Shown here in pieces: positions 56,757 to 64,000 of a stretch of DNA of 64,000 nucleotides. The translations under genes and the position numbers were made by a program. The DNA lies in the NCBI RefSeq assembly GCF_027531025.1, contig NZ_JAPZQX010000006.1, positions 62,001 to 126,000 on the forward strand, read 5' to 3'. Position 1 is the stretch's first letter, and every line of letters starts with the position of its first letter. Origin of the DNA: Novosphingobium sp. GTDB lineage: Bacteria > Pseudomonadota > Alphaproteobacteria > Sphingomonadales > Sphingomonadaceae. A model generated the notes under the pieces. That model was given only the letters and a program-made list of their open reading frames with translations. It was not told the DNA's origin and made no database searches.

Positions 56757-57512
56757 ATGCTCACGTCCGTCCGCAGCCTCGTTGCTGCAACTCTTATCGC
56801 TGGCTCCGCGCTGGCAGCTACCCCGGCCTTTGCCGAGGAAACCGATCCGCCTTCGGATATCACCGTTACCGGCAGCGTTGCGCTGGTCACTGACTACCGC
56901 TTCCGCGGCCTGTCGCTGTCGGGCGGCGATTTTGCCGTGCAGGGTTCGGTCCAGGTCAACCACTCGAGCGGCCTTTATGCCGGCACCTGGGCGTCCAGCC
57001 TCGAGCAAGATGCGCTGGACATCTACGGCTCGACCGAAGTCGATATCTATGCGGGCTGGACCGGCAAGATCAGCAGCGGCCTGACCGCCGACGTCGGCCT
57101 GCTCTATTACGTCTATCCGGGCGGCAGCTTCGGCGATGGCAACGTGTTCGAACCCTATGCCTCGCTGACCGCCGCGTTCGGTCCGGCCAGCGCCAAGTTC
57201 GGCATCAACTATGCCTGGAAGCAGGATTCGCTGGGCGGCGATGACAACGTCTATCTCTACACCGACTGGTCGCTGGCGATCCCGGATACCCCGGTGACGG
57301 TTACCGCCCATGCCGGCTACACCGACGGCGCGCTTTCGCCGAAGCTGCTGACCCTGGCCGGCACCGGCGGGGGCTGGGACTACAGCCTCTCGGCCAGCGC
57401 CACGCTGTACAAGGGCCTGTCGATCGGCGTTGCTTATATCGGCGTCGATGGCCGTTCGATTGACGGTTTCTCGAACGATACCGTGGTCGGGACGCTGAAG
57501 TACTCCTTCTGA
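56757..57512 (+). CDS. TorF-family putative porin (TIGR02001-like)
   Basis: 251 residues. A signal peptide (about 1-26, ending PAFAE) is followed by a beta-barrel of alternating strands (SVALVTDYRFRGLSLSGGDF, then DLTADVGLLYY-like repeats) and a C-terminal Phe (LKYSF). The family is found in proteobacteria near envelope functions; substrate specificity is unknown. GGAAG precedes the ATG. A terminator follows. The 230-bp upstream region holds TTCG-n7-CGAA but no recognised regulator site. Confidence 0.85.
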   Translation: MLTSVRSLVAATLIAGSALAATPAFAEETDPPSDITVTGSVALVTDYRFRGLSLSGGDFAVQGSVQVNHSSGLYAGTWASSLEQDALDIYGSTEVDIYAGWTGKISSGLTADVGLLYYVYPGGSFGDGNVFEPYASLTAAFGPASAKFGINYAWKQDSLGGDDNVYLYTDWSLAIPDTPVTVTAHAGYTDGALSPKLLTLAGTGGGWDYSLSASATLYKGLSIGVAYIGVDGRSIDGFSNDTVVGTLKYSF

Positions 57513-57534
57513 GTAACCCCACGGGGTGAGCAGG

Positions 57535-57576
57535 GCGGCCTGTCCTCAGCGCTCGGGGCAGGCCGCTTTGTCTTTT
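57535..57576 (+). terminator. Terminator after the TorF-like porin
   Basis: GCGGCCTGTCC pairs with GGGCAGGCCGC (one G-T pair), followed by TTTGTCTTTT. Confidence 0.9.
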
Positions 57577-57592
57577 CCGCGATCCGTCGTGG

Positions 57593-58348
57593 CTAACGCA
57601 GGTAGAAGTCCACCGTCGTTACCACGCGGACCTTCTTGTAGGGCGTGTCCGACACCCCCCAGCCAGCGCCCGAATCCCCGTCGCGCGCGGTGACTTCGAA
57701 ATAGCCCTGGGTGGCGCTCTTGATTTCGCCCACGCTGGTGCCGCTGTCCTTGGCGAACTGCTCGGCCGAAGCGCGGGCATCCTTGGTTGCGGCGGCAACC
57801 ATTGCCGGCTTGATCGCGTTGAGCCGGGTAAAGGTGAAGGCCATGCCCGACCCCTCTTCCAGCACGACCCCGCGCCGGACCAGCTCGAACTGACGCCTGA
57901 CGGCGGCCTGGGCACGCTTGATGTCGGTGGTGCGCAGGCTCATCCGCTGGTGCACGGTGAAGCGCTGCACGCCGTTGTCGCTGAACTGGCTGACATTCGC
58001 CCCGGTCGGTTGCAGGTCATCGGCTGGAAAGCCCAGTTCGCGGAAGAAAGCGCGGATGCTGGCCGAATCCCGGTCGACGCTGGCCTGGGCCGTGGCCAGG
58101 TCTCCAGCCGTGGCCGAATAGGCGATCGTCCAGGTCGCCAGATCGGCGGTGACATCGCGCTCGGCCAGGCCTCGCACGGTGACCGAACGGTCCGCATCGC
58201 GGGCGCGGACCAGGCCGTTGCCGAGCAGGTAGCCCCCGGCAACCAGGCCAATCGCCAGCACCGTGGCACTGGCCAGCCAGCGCTGGTTGGCGGGATCGCG
58301 CCAGAAACGGCTGGCGGAGGCGGGGGTTTCGGCGGTAAGGTCGGACAT
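57593..58348 (-). CDS. SIMPL-domain (DUF541) envelope protein
   Basis: 251 residues. One N-terminal membrane segment (about 25-48) is followed by a SIMPL/DUF541 domain (VRGLAERDVTADLATWTIAY, then LRTTDIKRAQAA and others). Related proteins bind envelope partners under stress; no enzyme role is known. It is convergent with the TorF-like porin gene and divergent from gloA. The ATG is taken as the start; the frame stays open 13 codons upstream. Confidence 0.85.
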   Translation of the reverse strand: MSDLTAETPASASRFWRDPANQRWLASATVLAIGLVAGGYLLGNGLVRARDADRSVTVRGLAERDVTADLATWTIAYSATAGDLATAQASVDRDSASIRAFFRELGFPADDLQPTGANVSQFSDNGVQRFTVHQRMSLRTTDIKRAQAAVRRQFELVRRGVVLEEGSGMAFTFTRLNAIKPAMVAAATKDARASAEQFAKDSGTSVGEIKSATQGYFEVTARDGDSGAGWGVSDTPYKKVRVVTTVDFYLR

Positions 58349-58445
58349 CGGCGGTCTCCCGGTGTGAGGTGTCCAACCTAACCTCAACCGGCTTTCTGCT
58401 CGATGAACTGTTTCTTATGCGCGACGAACCGTTTCGGGAGCTATC

Positions 58446-58880
58446 GTGACCAAGTACCTGCACACCATGATCCGCGTCACCGATCCTGCCGCCACGGTGG
58501 CCTTCTTCGAACTGATCGGGCTTAAGGAGGTGCGCCGGTTCGACAGCGAGCAGGGGCGCTTTACCCTGATCTTCCTGGCCGCGCCCGGTCAGGAGGGATT
58601 GGCCGAGGTCGAACTGACCTACAACTGGCCGCCGGAGAATGGCGAAGGCGAGACCTATACCGGCGGGCGCAATTTCGGGCACCTCGCCTATCGAGTGGAG
58701 AATATCTACGCCACCTGTCAGGCGCTGCTTGATGCCGGGCACACGATCCATCGCCCGCCGCGCGACGGGCACATGGCTTTCGTCAAGTCGCCGGACGGGA
58801 TTTCGGTCGAACTGCTCCAGGATGGGCACCTGCCGCCGCAGGAACCCTGGGCCTCGATGCCCAACGTCGGCAGCTGGTAA
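58446..58880 (+). CDS. gloA: Lactoylglutathione lyase (glyoxalase I)
   Basis: 144 residues, a VOC fold. It converts the hemithioacetal of methylglyoxal and glutathione to lactoylglutathione. Metal ligands are visible at the expected places: His6 (KYLHTMIRV), Glu in VELTYNW, His in NFGHLAY, and Glu in ISVELLQ. The start is GTG. The stop is only 3 bp from the convergent nhaA stop. Confidence 0.94.
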   Translation: MTKYLHTMIRVTDPAATVAFFELIGLKEVRRFDSEQGRFTLIFLAAPGQEGLAEVELTYNWPPENGEGETYTGGRNFGHLAYRVENIYATCQALLDAGHTIHRPPRDGHMAFVKSPDGISVELLQDGHLPPQEPWASMPNVGSW

Positions 58881-58883
58881 GGT

Positions 58884-60062
58884 TCAGCCGCGCTGCGGGG
58901 CAAATCGCAGCAGAGCAAAGCCTGCCAGGGCCGAAACCAGCGATCCGCACAGGACGCCCAGCTTGGCCTCGTCGATCAGTACGGCATTGCCGGGGAAGGC
59001 CAGGGCGCCGATGAACAGGCTCATGGTAAAGCCGATGCCGCACAGCATCGCCATACCCATCACCTGCTGGCCGTTTGCGCCATCGGGGCGGCGGGCAAAG
59101 CCGGTCCGTTCGGCCAGCAGGATCGCGCCATAGATGCCGATCGGCTTGCCCAGCGCCAGCCCCAGGGCGATGCCCAGCGTCAGCGGTGCGGTCAGCGCGC
59201 CGCCTCCAAGCTCCACCCCGGCATTGGCAAAACCGAACACCGGCACCACCAGATAGGCACTCCACGGCACCAGGGCGTGCTCCATGCGCAGGAGCAGGCT
59301 GTCACCATGCCCCTCAAGCTTCAGCGGGATGGTGAAGGCCGCCAGTACCCCCGCTACGGTCGCATGGACTCCCGAATGAAGGATGCAATACCAGGCGATC
59401 ACGATCAGCGGCACATAGGCCCAGCCGCTGTGCACCTTCATCCGGTTGAGCAGGGCCATCACAAGCAGCGCGCCGACCCCGGCCGCCAGCCAGCCCAGCT
59501 TGAGCTGGGCGGTATAGAACAGGGCGATGATCGCCACGGCCCCCAGATCGTCGACAATTGCCACGGTCAGCAGGAGCAGGCGCAGCGATGGCGGGGCGCG
59601 CTTGCCCAGCAGGGCCAGCACGCCCACGGCAAAGGCGATGTCGGTGGCCGCGGGGATCGCCCAACCCCGGACCAGTTCCGCATTGCCCCAGACCACCGCC
59701 AGGAAGATCAGCGCCGGCACGGCCATGCCACCGGCGGCGGCGAAAACAGGCAGGCGGCGCTGCTGCGGCGTGGACAGTTCGCCCACCATCAGCTCGCGCT
59801 TGATCTCCAGCCCGACGACGAAAAAGAACACCGCCATCACCGCATCGTTGATCCACAGGTGGGCGGTTTCCAGCTTCGGGATTGGCGTCCACGGCAGCGG
59901 GGCATGGAGCAGGGCGTGATAATCGCCTGAAAACGGCGAGTTGGCGGCAATCATGGCCAGCGTGGCGGCCATGATCAGCAGGATGCCGGCACCCGCTTCG
60001 CCGCCGAACAGCCGTGACAGAAAGCGCGCGAGGCGCGAGGCGATGTGGCGGGATCGGGTCAT
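58884..60062 (-). CDS. nhaA: Na+/H+ antiporter NhaA
   Basis: 392 residues with about 12 membrane segments. The ion-site aspartates are present: Asp141 (AATDIAFAVG) and Asp171/Asp172 (VDDLGAVA), matching Asp133 and Asp163/164 of E. coli. It expels Na+ in exchange for H+ at alkaline pH. The ATG before TRSRH is preferred because the length then matches E. coli NhaA (388); the frame is open upstream. Confidence 0.95.
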   Translation of the reverse strand: MTRSRHIASRLARFLSRLFGGEAGAGILLIMAATLAMIAANSPFSGDYHALLHAPLPWTPIPKLETAHLWINDAVMAVFFFVVGLEIKRELMVGELSTPQQRRLPVFAAAGGMAVPALIFLAVVWGNAELVRGWAIPAATDIAFAVGVLALLGKRAPPSLRLLLLTVAIVDDLGAVAIIALFYTAQLKLGWLAAGVGALLVMALLNRMKVHSGWAYVPLIVIAWYCILHSGVHATVAGVLAAFTIPLKLEGHGDSLLLRMEHALVPWSAYLVVPVFGFANAGVELGGGALTAPLTLGIALGLALGKPIGIYGAILLAERTGFARRPDGANGQQVMGMAMLCGIGFTMSLFIGALAFPGNAVLIDEAKLGVLCGSLVSALAGFALLRFAPQRG

Positions 60063-60175
60063 GACCCGGTACATTTCCCCAGATTTCCGGGCTTTGCAAG
60101 TATCCGTAGACTTACTGATCGTGGTCAGGCTGAGCATGGCTGCCGGACCGGCAGGGCAGAGGAAGGGCTGAATGG

Positions 60176-61594
60176 ATGGCTGGACCGGCGGGCGAACTGG
60201 GCTGGTTGCTGCACAGCCTGCTGCTGATCGAGCGCGAACTGCTCCTGTTTGCTGGTTTCTGGATTGTTGTCGGACTGGCCGACGAACTGGCGATCGATCT
60301 CACCTGGCTGTGGTTGCGCCTGACGGGCCGGGCCCGAACCGGGCAACTGCCGGCGGGTTATGGCGCTCAGCCGCTGGCCGGACCACTGGCCGTGCTGATC
60401 CCGGCCTATGCCGAGGCTCCGGTGATCGGGACAACGGTTGCGCATATCCTGGGCGCCTGGCCGCAAGCCGAATTGCGGCTCTATGTCGGCTGCTATCGCA
60501 ACGATCCGCCCACAATCGGCGCGGTGATCGCTGCGGCCGGTGGGGATCCGCGGTTGCGACTGGTGATCCATGGCTCGCCCGGCCCTACAACCAAGGCCGA
60601 CTGTCTCAACCGGCTCTATGCCGCGCTCTGCATCGATGAACGGCGCAGCGGCCGGGCCTTTCGGGGCCTCGTGCTGCATGATGCCGAAGACATGGTGCAC
60701 CCCGCCGGCCTGACTGCGATCGATGCGGCGCTCGATGCAGTCGATTTTGTCCAGTTGCCGGTCCACCCGGTGATCCCGCACCGCGGGAGCTGGGTGGCCG
60801 GGCACTATGCCGACGAGTTCACCGAAAGCCATGCCAAGGCGCTGGTCGTGCGCAGCGCGCTGGGGCTGTCGCTGCCCGCAGCCGGGGTTGGCTGCGGTCT
60901 GGCGCGGGCGGCGGTGACAGCACTCGCAGCAGACCAGGCGCGGCTTGGTCAGCCCGGACCTTTCTCACCCGAAGCCCTGACCGAGGATTACGAATTGGGC
61001 CTGACCCTTTCGCGGCGCGGGCGCGGCGGGGTGTTCCTGCGACTGCGCGATGCCGAAGGCGGGCTGGTGGCCACCCGCAGCTGCTTTCCTGACCGGCTGG
61101 CTCCCGCGGTTCGCCAGAAAACCCTCTGGATTCATGGTATTGCCTTCCAGGGCTGGGACCGGCTGGGGTGGACCGGTCGTCCGCTTGAACTGTGGATGGC
61201 GCTGCGCGACCAGCGCGGACTTTTGACGGCGCTCGTGCTCGCCGCGGCCTATCTGCTGCTGCTGGTCGATGCGGTCCTGCTTGCGGCCCGCCTGTCGGGC
61301 TGGCAACCGGCAGTGCCGCTCTCGCCGGTCGAGGGTGGGTTGCTGGCGCTGGGCCTGGCGGGACTGGTCTGGCGCGCGGGGCTGCGGGTGGTGTTCGTCA
61401 GCCGCGAATATGGCTGGGTCGAAGGGCTGCGATCGCTGTTTCGTATACCGATTGCCAACGTGGTTGCGATCATGGCCGGACGCCGCGCGCTGGTGGCCTA
61501 TGTCCGCAGCCTGGCCGGCGGTACGATCGCCTGGGACAAGACCGATCATCAGGTCCACCCCGCCCTGCTGAAGCGGGCCGGGGCGGCGGCGTGA
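60176..61594 (+). CDS. NfrB-like membrane glycosyltransferase (GT2)
   Basis: 472 residues. Two N-terminal membrane segments are followed by a GT2 domain with the metal-site LHDAED, the catalytic EDYEL (TEDYELGLTL) and the product-site RQKTLWIHGIAFQGW. Two or three C-terminal segments follow. The RQxxLW-x-GIAFQGW stretch is characteristic of NfrB, required for phage N4 adsorption in E. coli. The E. coli protein (about 745 residues) has a further C-terminal regulatory domain, absent here. It overlaps the next gene by 4 bp; that gene looks like an outer-membrane partner. The glycan made is unknown. AGGAAGG precedes the ATG. Confidence 0.82.
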   Translation: MAGPAGELGWLLHSLLLIERELLLFAGFWIVVGLADELAIDLTWLWLRLTGRARTGQLPAGYGAQPLAGPLAVLIPAYAEAPVIGTTVAHILGAWPQAELRLYVGCYRNDPPTIGAVIAAAGGDPRLRLVIHGSPGPTTKADCLNRLYAALCIDERRSGRAFRGLVLHDAEDMVHPAGLTAIDAALDAVDFVQLPVHPVIPHRGSWVAGHYADEFTESHAKALVVRSALGLSLPAAGVGCGLARAAVTALAADQARLGQPGPFSPEALTEDYELGLTLSRRGRGGVFLRLRDAEGGLVATRSCFPDRLAPAVRQKTLWIHGIAFQGWDRLGWTGRPLELWMALRDQRGLLTALVLAAAYLLLLVDAVLLAARLSGWQPAVPLSPVEGGLLALGLAGLVWRAGLRVVFVSREYGWVEGLRSLFRIPIANVVAIMAGRRALVAYVRSLAGGTIAWDKTDHQVHPALLKRAGAAA

Positions 61595-62730
61595 CGAGAC
61601 TTGCCCAAGCTGGGCGACGCGGCCAGCCGCTGATCGTGCTGGGACTGGTCCTTGCCGGCTGGGCCGGTCTGCGCATGCTGCTGTGGGAGGACCTCACCCT
61701 ACCGTCCGTTCCGGTGGCAGCGATTGCCACTGCCACGCCGGAACCTGCGGCGATCCATGGGGCGGCAGCGGCGCCACCGGCAGCGCTCAGGCCAGCTCCC
61801 GGGCCGATTGTCGTGCCTCCGCCGTATTGGCGGGAAGCAGCGCCGGCGGCGCTGCCTGTCACACCGCGCGCTCTGCCCGGTTTTGAACCCGGTGGCACTG
61901 TCCAGGCGCAGGGTGATGGCCCGCGCCTTGCCGGAGCGCATCAGATCGCCTGGATTGCGGGGCTGGCCCAATTGCCGGTGCCCTCCTTCCTGCGTGAGCA
62001 GACGAACCTTGGTGCGCCCGGGATCGCTCCATCCCTGGGATCATTGCCGGTCACGCCTGATCGGGCTGCAGCCGTGCGGCGCTGGTCGGTCGATGGCTGG
62101 CTGCTGTTGCGTCAGGGTGGCCTTGCGCCAGGCGCGGGCGGCCTGCCGCCGCCAGCCTATGGTGCGAGCCAGGCAGGGGCAGTGGCGCGCTATCGGCTGG
62201 CCCCGGCAAGCCGGATGCGACCCGCCCTGTACCTGCGGGCCACGGCCGCCACCGCTGCCCCACGCGGCGAGGAGGCGGCCCTGGGCCTTGCCCTGCGCCC
62301 CCTGCCGCGAGTGCCGGTTACCCTTTCGGGCGAGGTCCGGGTGGCGAACATCGCCGGATCGGTGGCACTGCGCCCGGCGGTAATGCTGGTCACCGAACTT
62401 GACCGGTTCGCGCTGCCCGCTGGGTTGCGGGGCGAAGCCTATGGTCAGGCTGGCTATGTCGGCGGGCGGGCGGGCACGCCCTTTGCTGACGGCCAGGTGC
62501 GGATCGACCGGGCGCTGGCGCGGCTGGGGTCGGCCGAGCTGCGCGCCGGGGGCGGAGCCTGGGGCGGGGTGCAGCGCGGGGCCGGGCGGCTTGACCTGGG
62601 GCCGAGCGCGACGCTCGATTTCCCACTTGGCGGGGGGCAGGCGCGGCTCGCGGCGGACTGGCGGCTGCGGGTCGTCGGCCAGGCAAGGCCGCAATCGGGG
62701 GCAGCGCTGACGCTGTCCGCAGGTTTCTAG
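61591..62730 (+). CDS. NfrA-like outer-membrane protein (putative glycan partner)
   Basis: 379 residues from GTG. An N-terminal hydrophobic segment (about 13-32) is followed by a Pro/Ala-rich spacer (about 40-90). The second half has an alternating strand pattern (MRPALYLRATAATA, then RGEEAALGLALRPL and VPVTLSGEVRV) and ends ...LTLSAGF, with a terminal Phe as in outer-membrane barrels. The layout resembles the C-terminal barrel domain of NfrA, but the long TPR part of E. coli NfrA is missing. It is translationally coupled to the glycosyltransferase. The assignment rests on neighbours and pattern, not a firm domain hit. Confidence 0.6.
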   Translation: MTRLAQAGRRGQPLIVLGLVLAGWAGLRMLLWEDLTLPSVPVAAIATATPEPAAIHGAAAAPPAALRPAPGPIVVPPPYWREAAPAALPVTPRALPGFEPGGTVQAQGDGPRLAGAHQIAWIAGLAQLPVPSFLREQTNLGAPGIAPSLGSLPVTPDRAAAVRRWSVDGWLLLRQGGLAPGAGGLPPPAYGASQAGAVARYRLAPASRMRPALYLRATAATAAPRGEEAALGLALRPLPRVPVTLSGEVRVANIAGSVALRPAVMLVTELDRFALPAGLRGEAYGQAGYVGGRAGTPFADGQVRIDRALARLGSAELRAGGGAWGGVQRGAGRLDLGPSATLDFPLGGGQARLAADWRLRVVGQARPQSGAALTLSAGF

Positions 62731-62790
62731 GCTCTTTCAGCCTGCCACGCCTTTTTTCCGCCGCTTCGCTGGGCTAGCGATGGCGGGGAG

Positions 62791-63705
62791 ATGGATGTCT
62801 ACCTTCCCATTGCCAACCTTGCGGTGAACGGGCTGGTGATCGTCGCGCTGGGGGCGCTGACGGGGATTCTCTCTGGCATGTTCGGGGTAGGTGGCGGTTT
62901 CCTGACGACGCCGCTGATGATCTTCTATGGCATCCCCCCGACGGTCGCGGCCGCTTCGGCGGCCAGCCAGGTGACCGGGGCCAGCATTTCCGGCGTCTTT
63001 GCCCATGCCCGGCGTGGCGGGGTCGATTACCAGATGGGCGGCGTGCTGGTGGCAGGCGGGGTGGTCGGCAGTGGCATCGGCGCGATCCTGTTCCGTCTGC
63101 TCCAGCAATGGGGCCAGATCGATATCGTCATCAATCTGCTTTATGTGGGCCTACTGGGCACCATCGGCACGATCATGGCGCGCGAAAGCTGGCAGGCCCT
63201 GCGCGCCAGGCAGGGCGGCGCGCCGGTTCCGGCGCGCAAACGCCGCCATCACCCGATCGTTGCCAACCTGCCGCTGCGCTGGCGGTTCTATCGCTCGGGC
63301 CTCTATATTTCGCCGCTGGCTCCGCTGCTGCTGGGGATAGTGACCGGCATCCTGACCATGCTGATGGGGATCGGCGGCGGCTTCGTGCTGGTGCCGGCGC
63401 TGCTCTACATCATCGGGATGAGCGCCAATGTGGTGGTCGGTACCTCGCTGTTCCAGATCCTGTTCGTCACCATGGTCACCACGATGATGCATGCGCTAAC
63501 CACCAAGGCGGTGGATATCGTGCTGGCCGGGCTGCTGCTGCTCGGCTCGGTCTCGGGCGCCCAGGTCGGCAGCCAGCTGGCGCAGAAGCTGCCGGCCGAA
63601 CGACTGCGCTTCGTCCTCGCCACGATCGTGCTGCTGGTGGCGCTGCGGATGCTGATCGGGCTCGCCTGGCAGCCGGACGAGATTTACACGGACAGTCCGC
63701 TATGA
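62791..63705 (+). CDS. TauE/SafE-family sulfite or anion exporter
   Basis: 304 residues with about eight membrane segments in two repeats: GILSGMFGVGGGFLTTPLM near residue 26 and ILTMLMGIGGGFVLVPALL in the second half, the duplicated TauE/SafE motif. Members export sulfite or organosulfonates, or have other anion roles. It overlaps the next gene by 4 bp; a TauE/SafE gene followed by a TIGR02186 gene is a common alphaproteobacterial pair. Confidence 0.92.
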   Translation: MDVYLPIANLAVNGLVIVALGALTGILSGMFGVGGGFLTTPLMIFYGIPPTVAAASAASQVTGASISGVFAHARRGGVDYQMGGVLVAGGVVGSGIGAILFRLLQQWGQIDIVINLLYVGLLGTIGTIMARESWQALRARQGGAPVPARKRRHHPIVANLPLRWRFYRSGLYISPLAPLLLGIVTGILTMLMGIGGGFVLVPALLYIIGMSANVVVGTSLFQILFVTMVTTMMHALTTKAVDIVLAGLLLLGSVSGAQVGSQLAQKLPAERLRFVLATIVLLVALRMLIGLAWQPDEIYTDSPL

Positions 63706-64000
63706 GGGCGCTGTTCGCCATCCTTTGCCTGCTCCTGCTGGGCGGCGCCCGCGATCCGATCCTGGTGCCCGAGGTTTCGCAGCACGAGATCCTGGTGCGG
63801 CAGGGCTTCACGGGTACCGAACTGCTGCTGTTCGGCGCGATCCTGACCCCCGAAGGCACCCGGGCGGGGCAGGATTATGACATTGTGGTGGTACTGAAAG
63901 GCCCCACGAATGCCATTGTCCTGCGCGAGAAGCAGCGCATTGCGGGTATCTGGGTGAACGCAGCTAGCGTTGAATTCCGTTCCGCGCCCTCGTTCTTCGC
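63702..64000 (+). CDS. TIGR02186 (Alph_Pro_TM) family protein, 5' part (runs off the window)
   Basis: The first 99 residues are visible. A short signal or anchor (MRALFAILCLLLLGGA) is followed by PILVPEVSQHEILVRQGFTG, the start of the alphaproteobacterial TIGR02186 domain; the rest should include a C-terminal membrane helix. Its function is unknown. The start overlaps the TauE/SafE stop (ATGA), so the two are coupled. Confidence 0.85.
   Translation, partial: MRALFAILCLLLLGGARDPILVPEVSQHEILVRQGFTGTELLLFGAILTPEGTRAGQDYDIVVVLKGPTNAIVLREKQRIAGIWVNAASVEFRSAPSFF

Overview
The window reads as a stretch of ordinary chromosome from an alphaproteobacterium, most likely Sphingomonadales (Sphingomonadaceae/Erythrobacteraceae type). 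The basis is the high GC content and strong third-position GC bias, a ChpT-type histidine phosphotransferase, a CtrA-like site, a DUF3297 gene, an Alph_Pro_TM (TIGR02186) gene after a TauE/SafE exporter, a serS-surE-LysM/LytM run, and the style of the TonB receptor and porin. The species assignment is inference. I see no insertion sequence, prophage, integrase or CRISPR array. Genes are tightly packed, with many 1-4 bp start/stop overlaps.

Layout. 1-6.3 kb: the end of msrB, a bifunctional penicillin-binding protein, then (minus strand) hflK-hflC-degP/Do membrane proteostasis genes. 6.3-10.5 kb: the Fe-S carrier mrp, an orphan Tat-exported molybdenum hydroxylase large subunit, and hemH. 10.5-14.8 kb: a P450 behind two palindromes, and the copA-cueR copper unit with a readable CueR operator. 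14.8-20.4 kb: a degenerate LysM/LytM factor, surE, serS, tRNA-Val, DUF3297, a CHAP hydrolase and der. 20.4-22.5 kb: bfr and bfd with a Fur-like box, and a DUF418 membrane protein. 22.5-26.8 kb: a Sel1/SPOR protein divergent from a ParA-like ATPase, a ribbon-helix-helix protein and a TPR/SPOR protein, with a CtrA-like site in between. 26.8-31 kb: pyrB with a catalytically dead dihydroorotase partner, and sppA. 31-37.3 kb: tRNA-Leu, trigger factor, TetR, amidase, clpP and clpX. 37.3-44.8 kb: an NTF2-like protein, a CDF metal exporter, a TonB receptor behind a Pho box, an asparagine synthase of different composition behind phased TGATAC repeats, and mtgA. 44.8-49.7 kb: a LytTR membrane regulator, DUF2141, a carotenoid oxygenase, DUF2306 and an AraC-type regulator around an 18-bp palindrome. 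49.7-58.9 kb: rpoH, an RluA-family synthase, a JAMM protease, PilZ, chpT, an amidase, rnpB, ugd, a phosphatase, a TorF-like porin, a SIMPL protein and gloA. 58.9-64 kb: nhaA, an NfrB-like glycosyltransferase with an NfrA-like outer-membrane partner, a TauE/SafE exporter and a truncated TIGR02186 gene.

Themes. Proteostasis is dense (hflKC, degP, tig, clpP, clpX, rpoH, sppA). Envelope and cell-division functions recur (PBP, mtgA, LytM factor, CHAP, amidase, two SPOR proteins, ChpT). The least understood parts are the ParA/RHH/SPOR group, the NfrB/NfrA-like glycan pair and the LytTR/carotenoid-oxygenase cluster. Several regulatory sites can be read directly: CueR, Fur, Pho, CtrA-like, and several unassigned palindromes or phased repeats.
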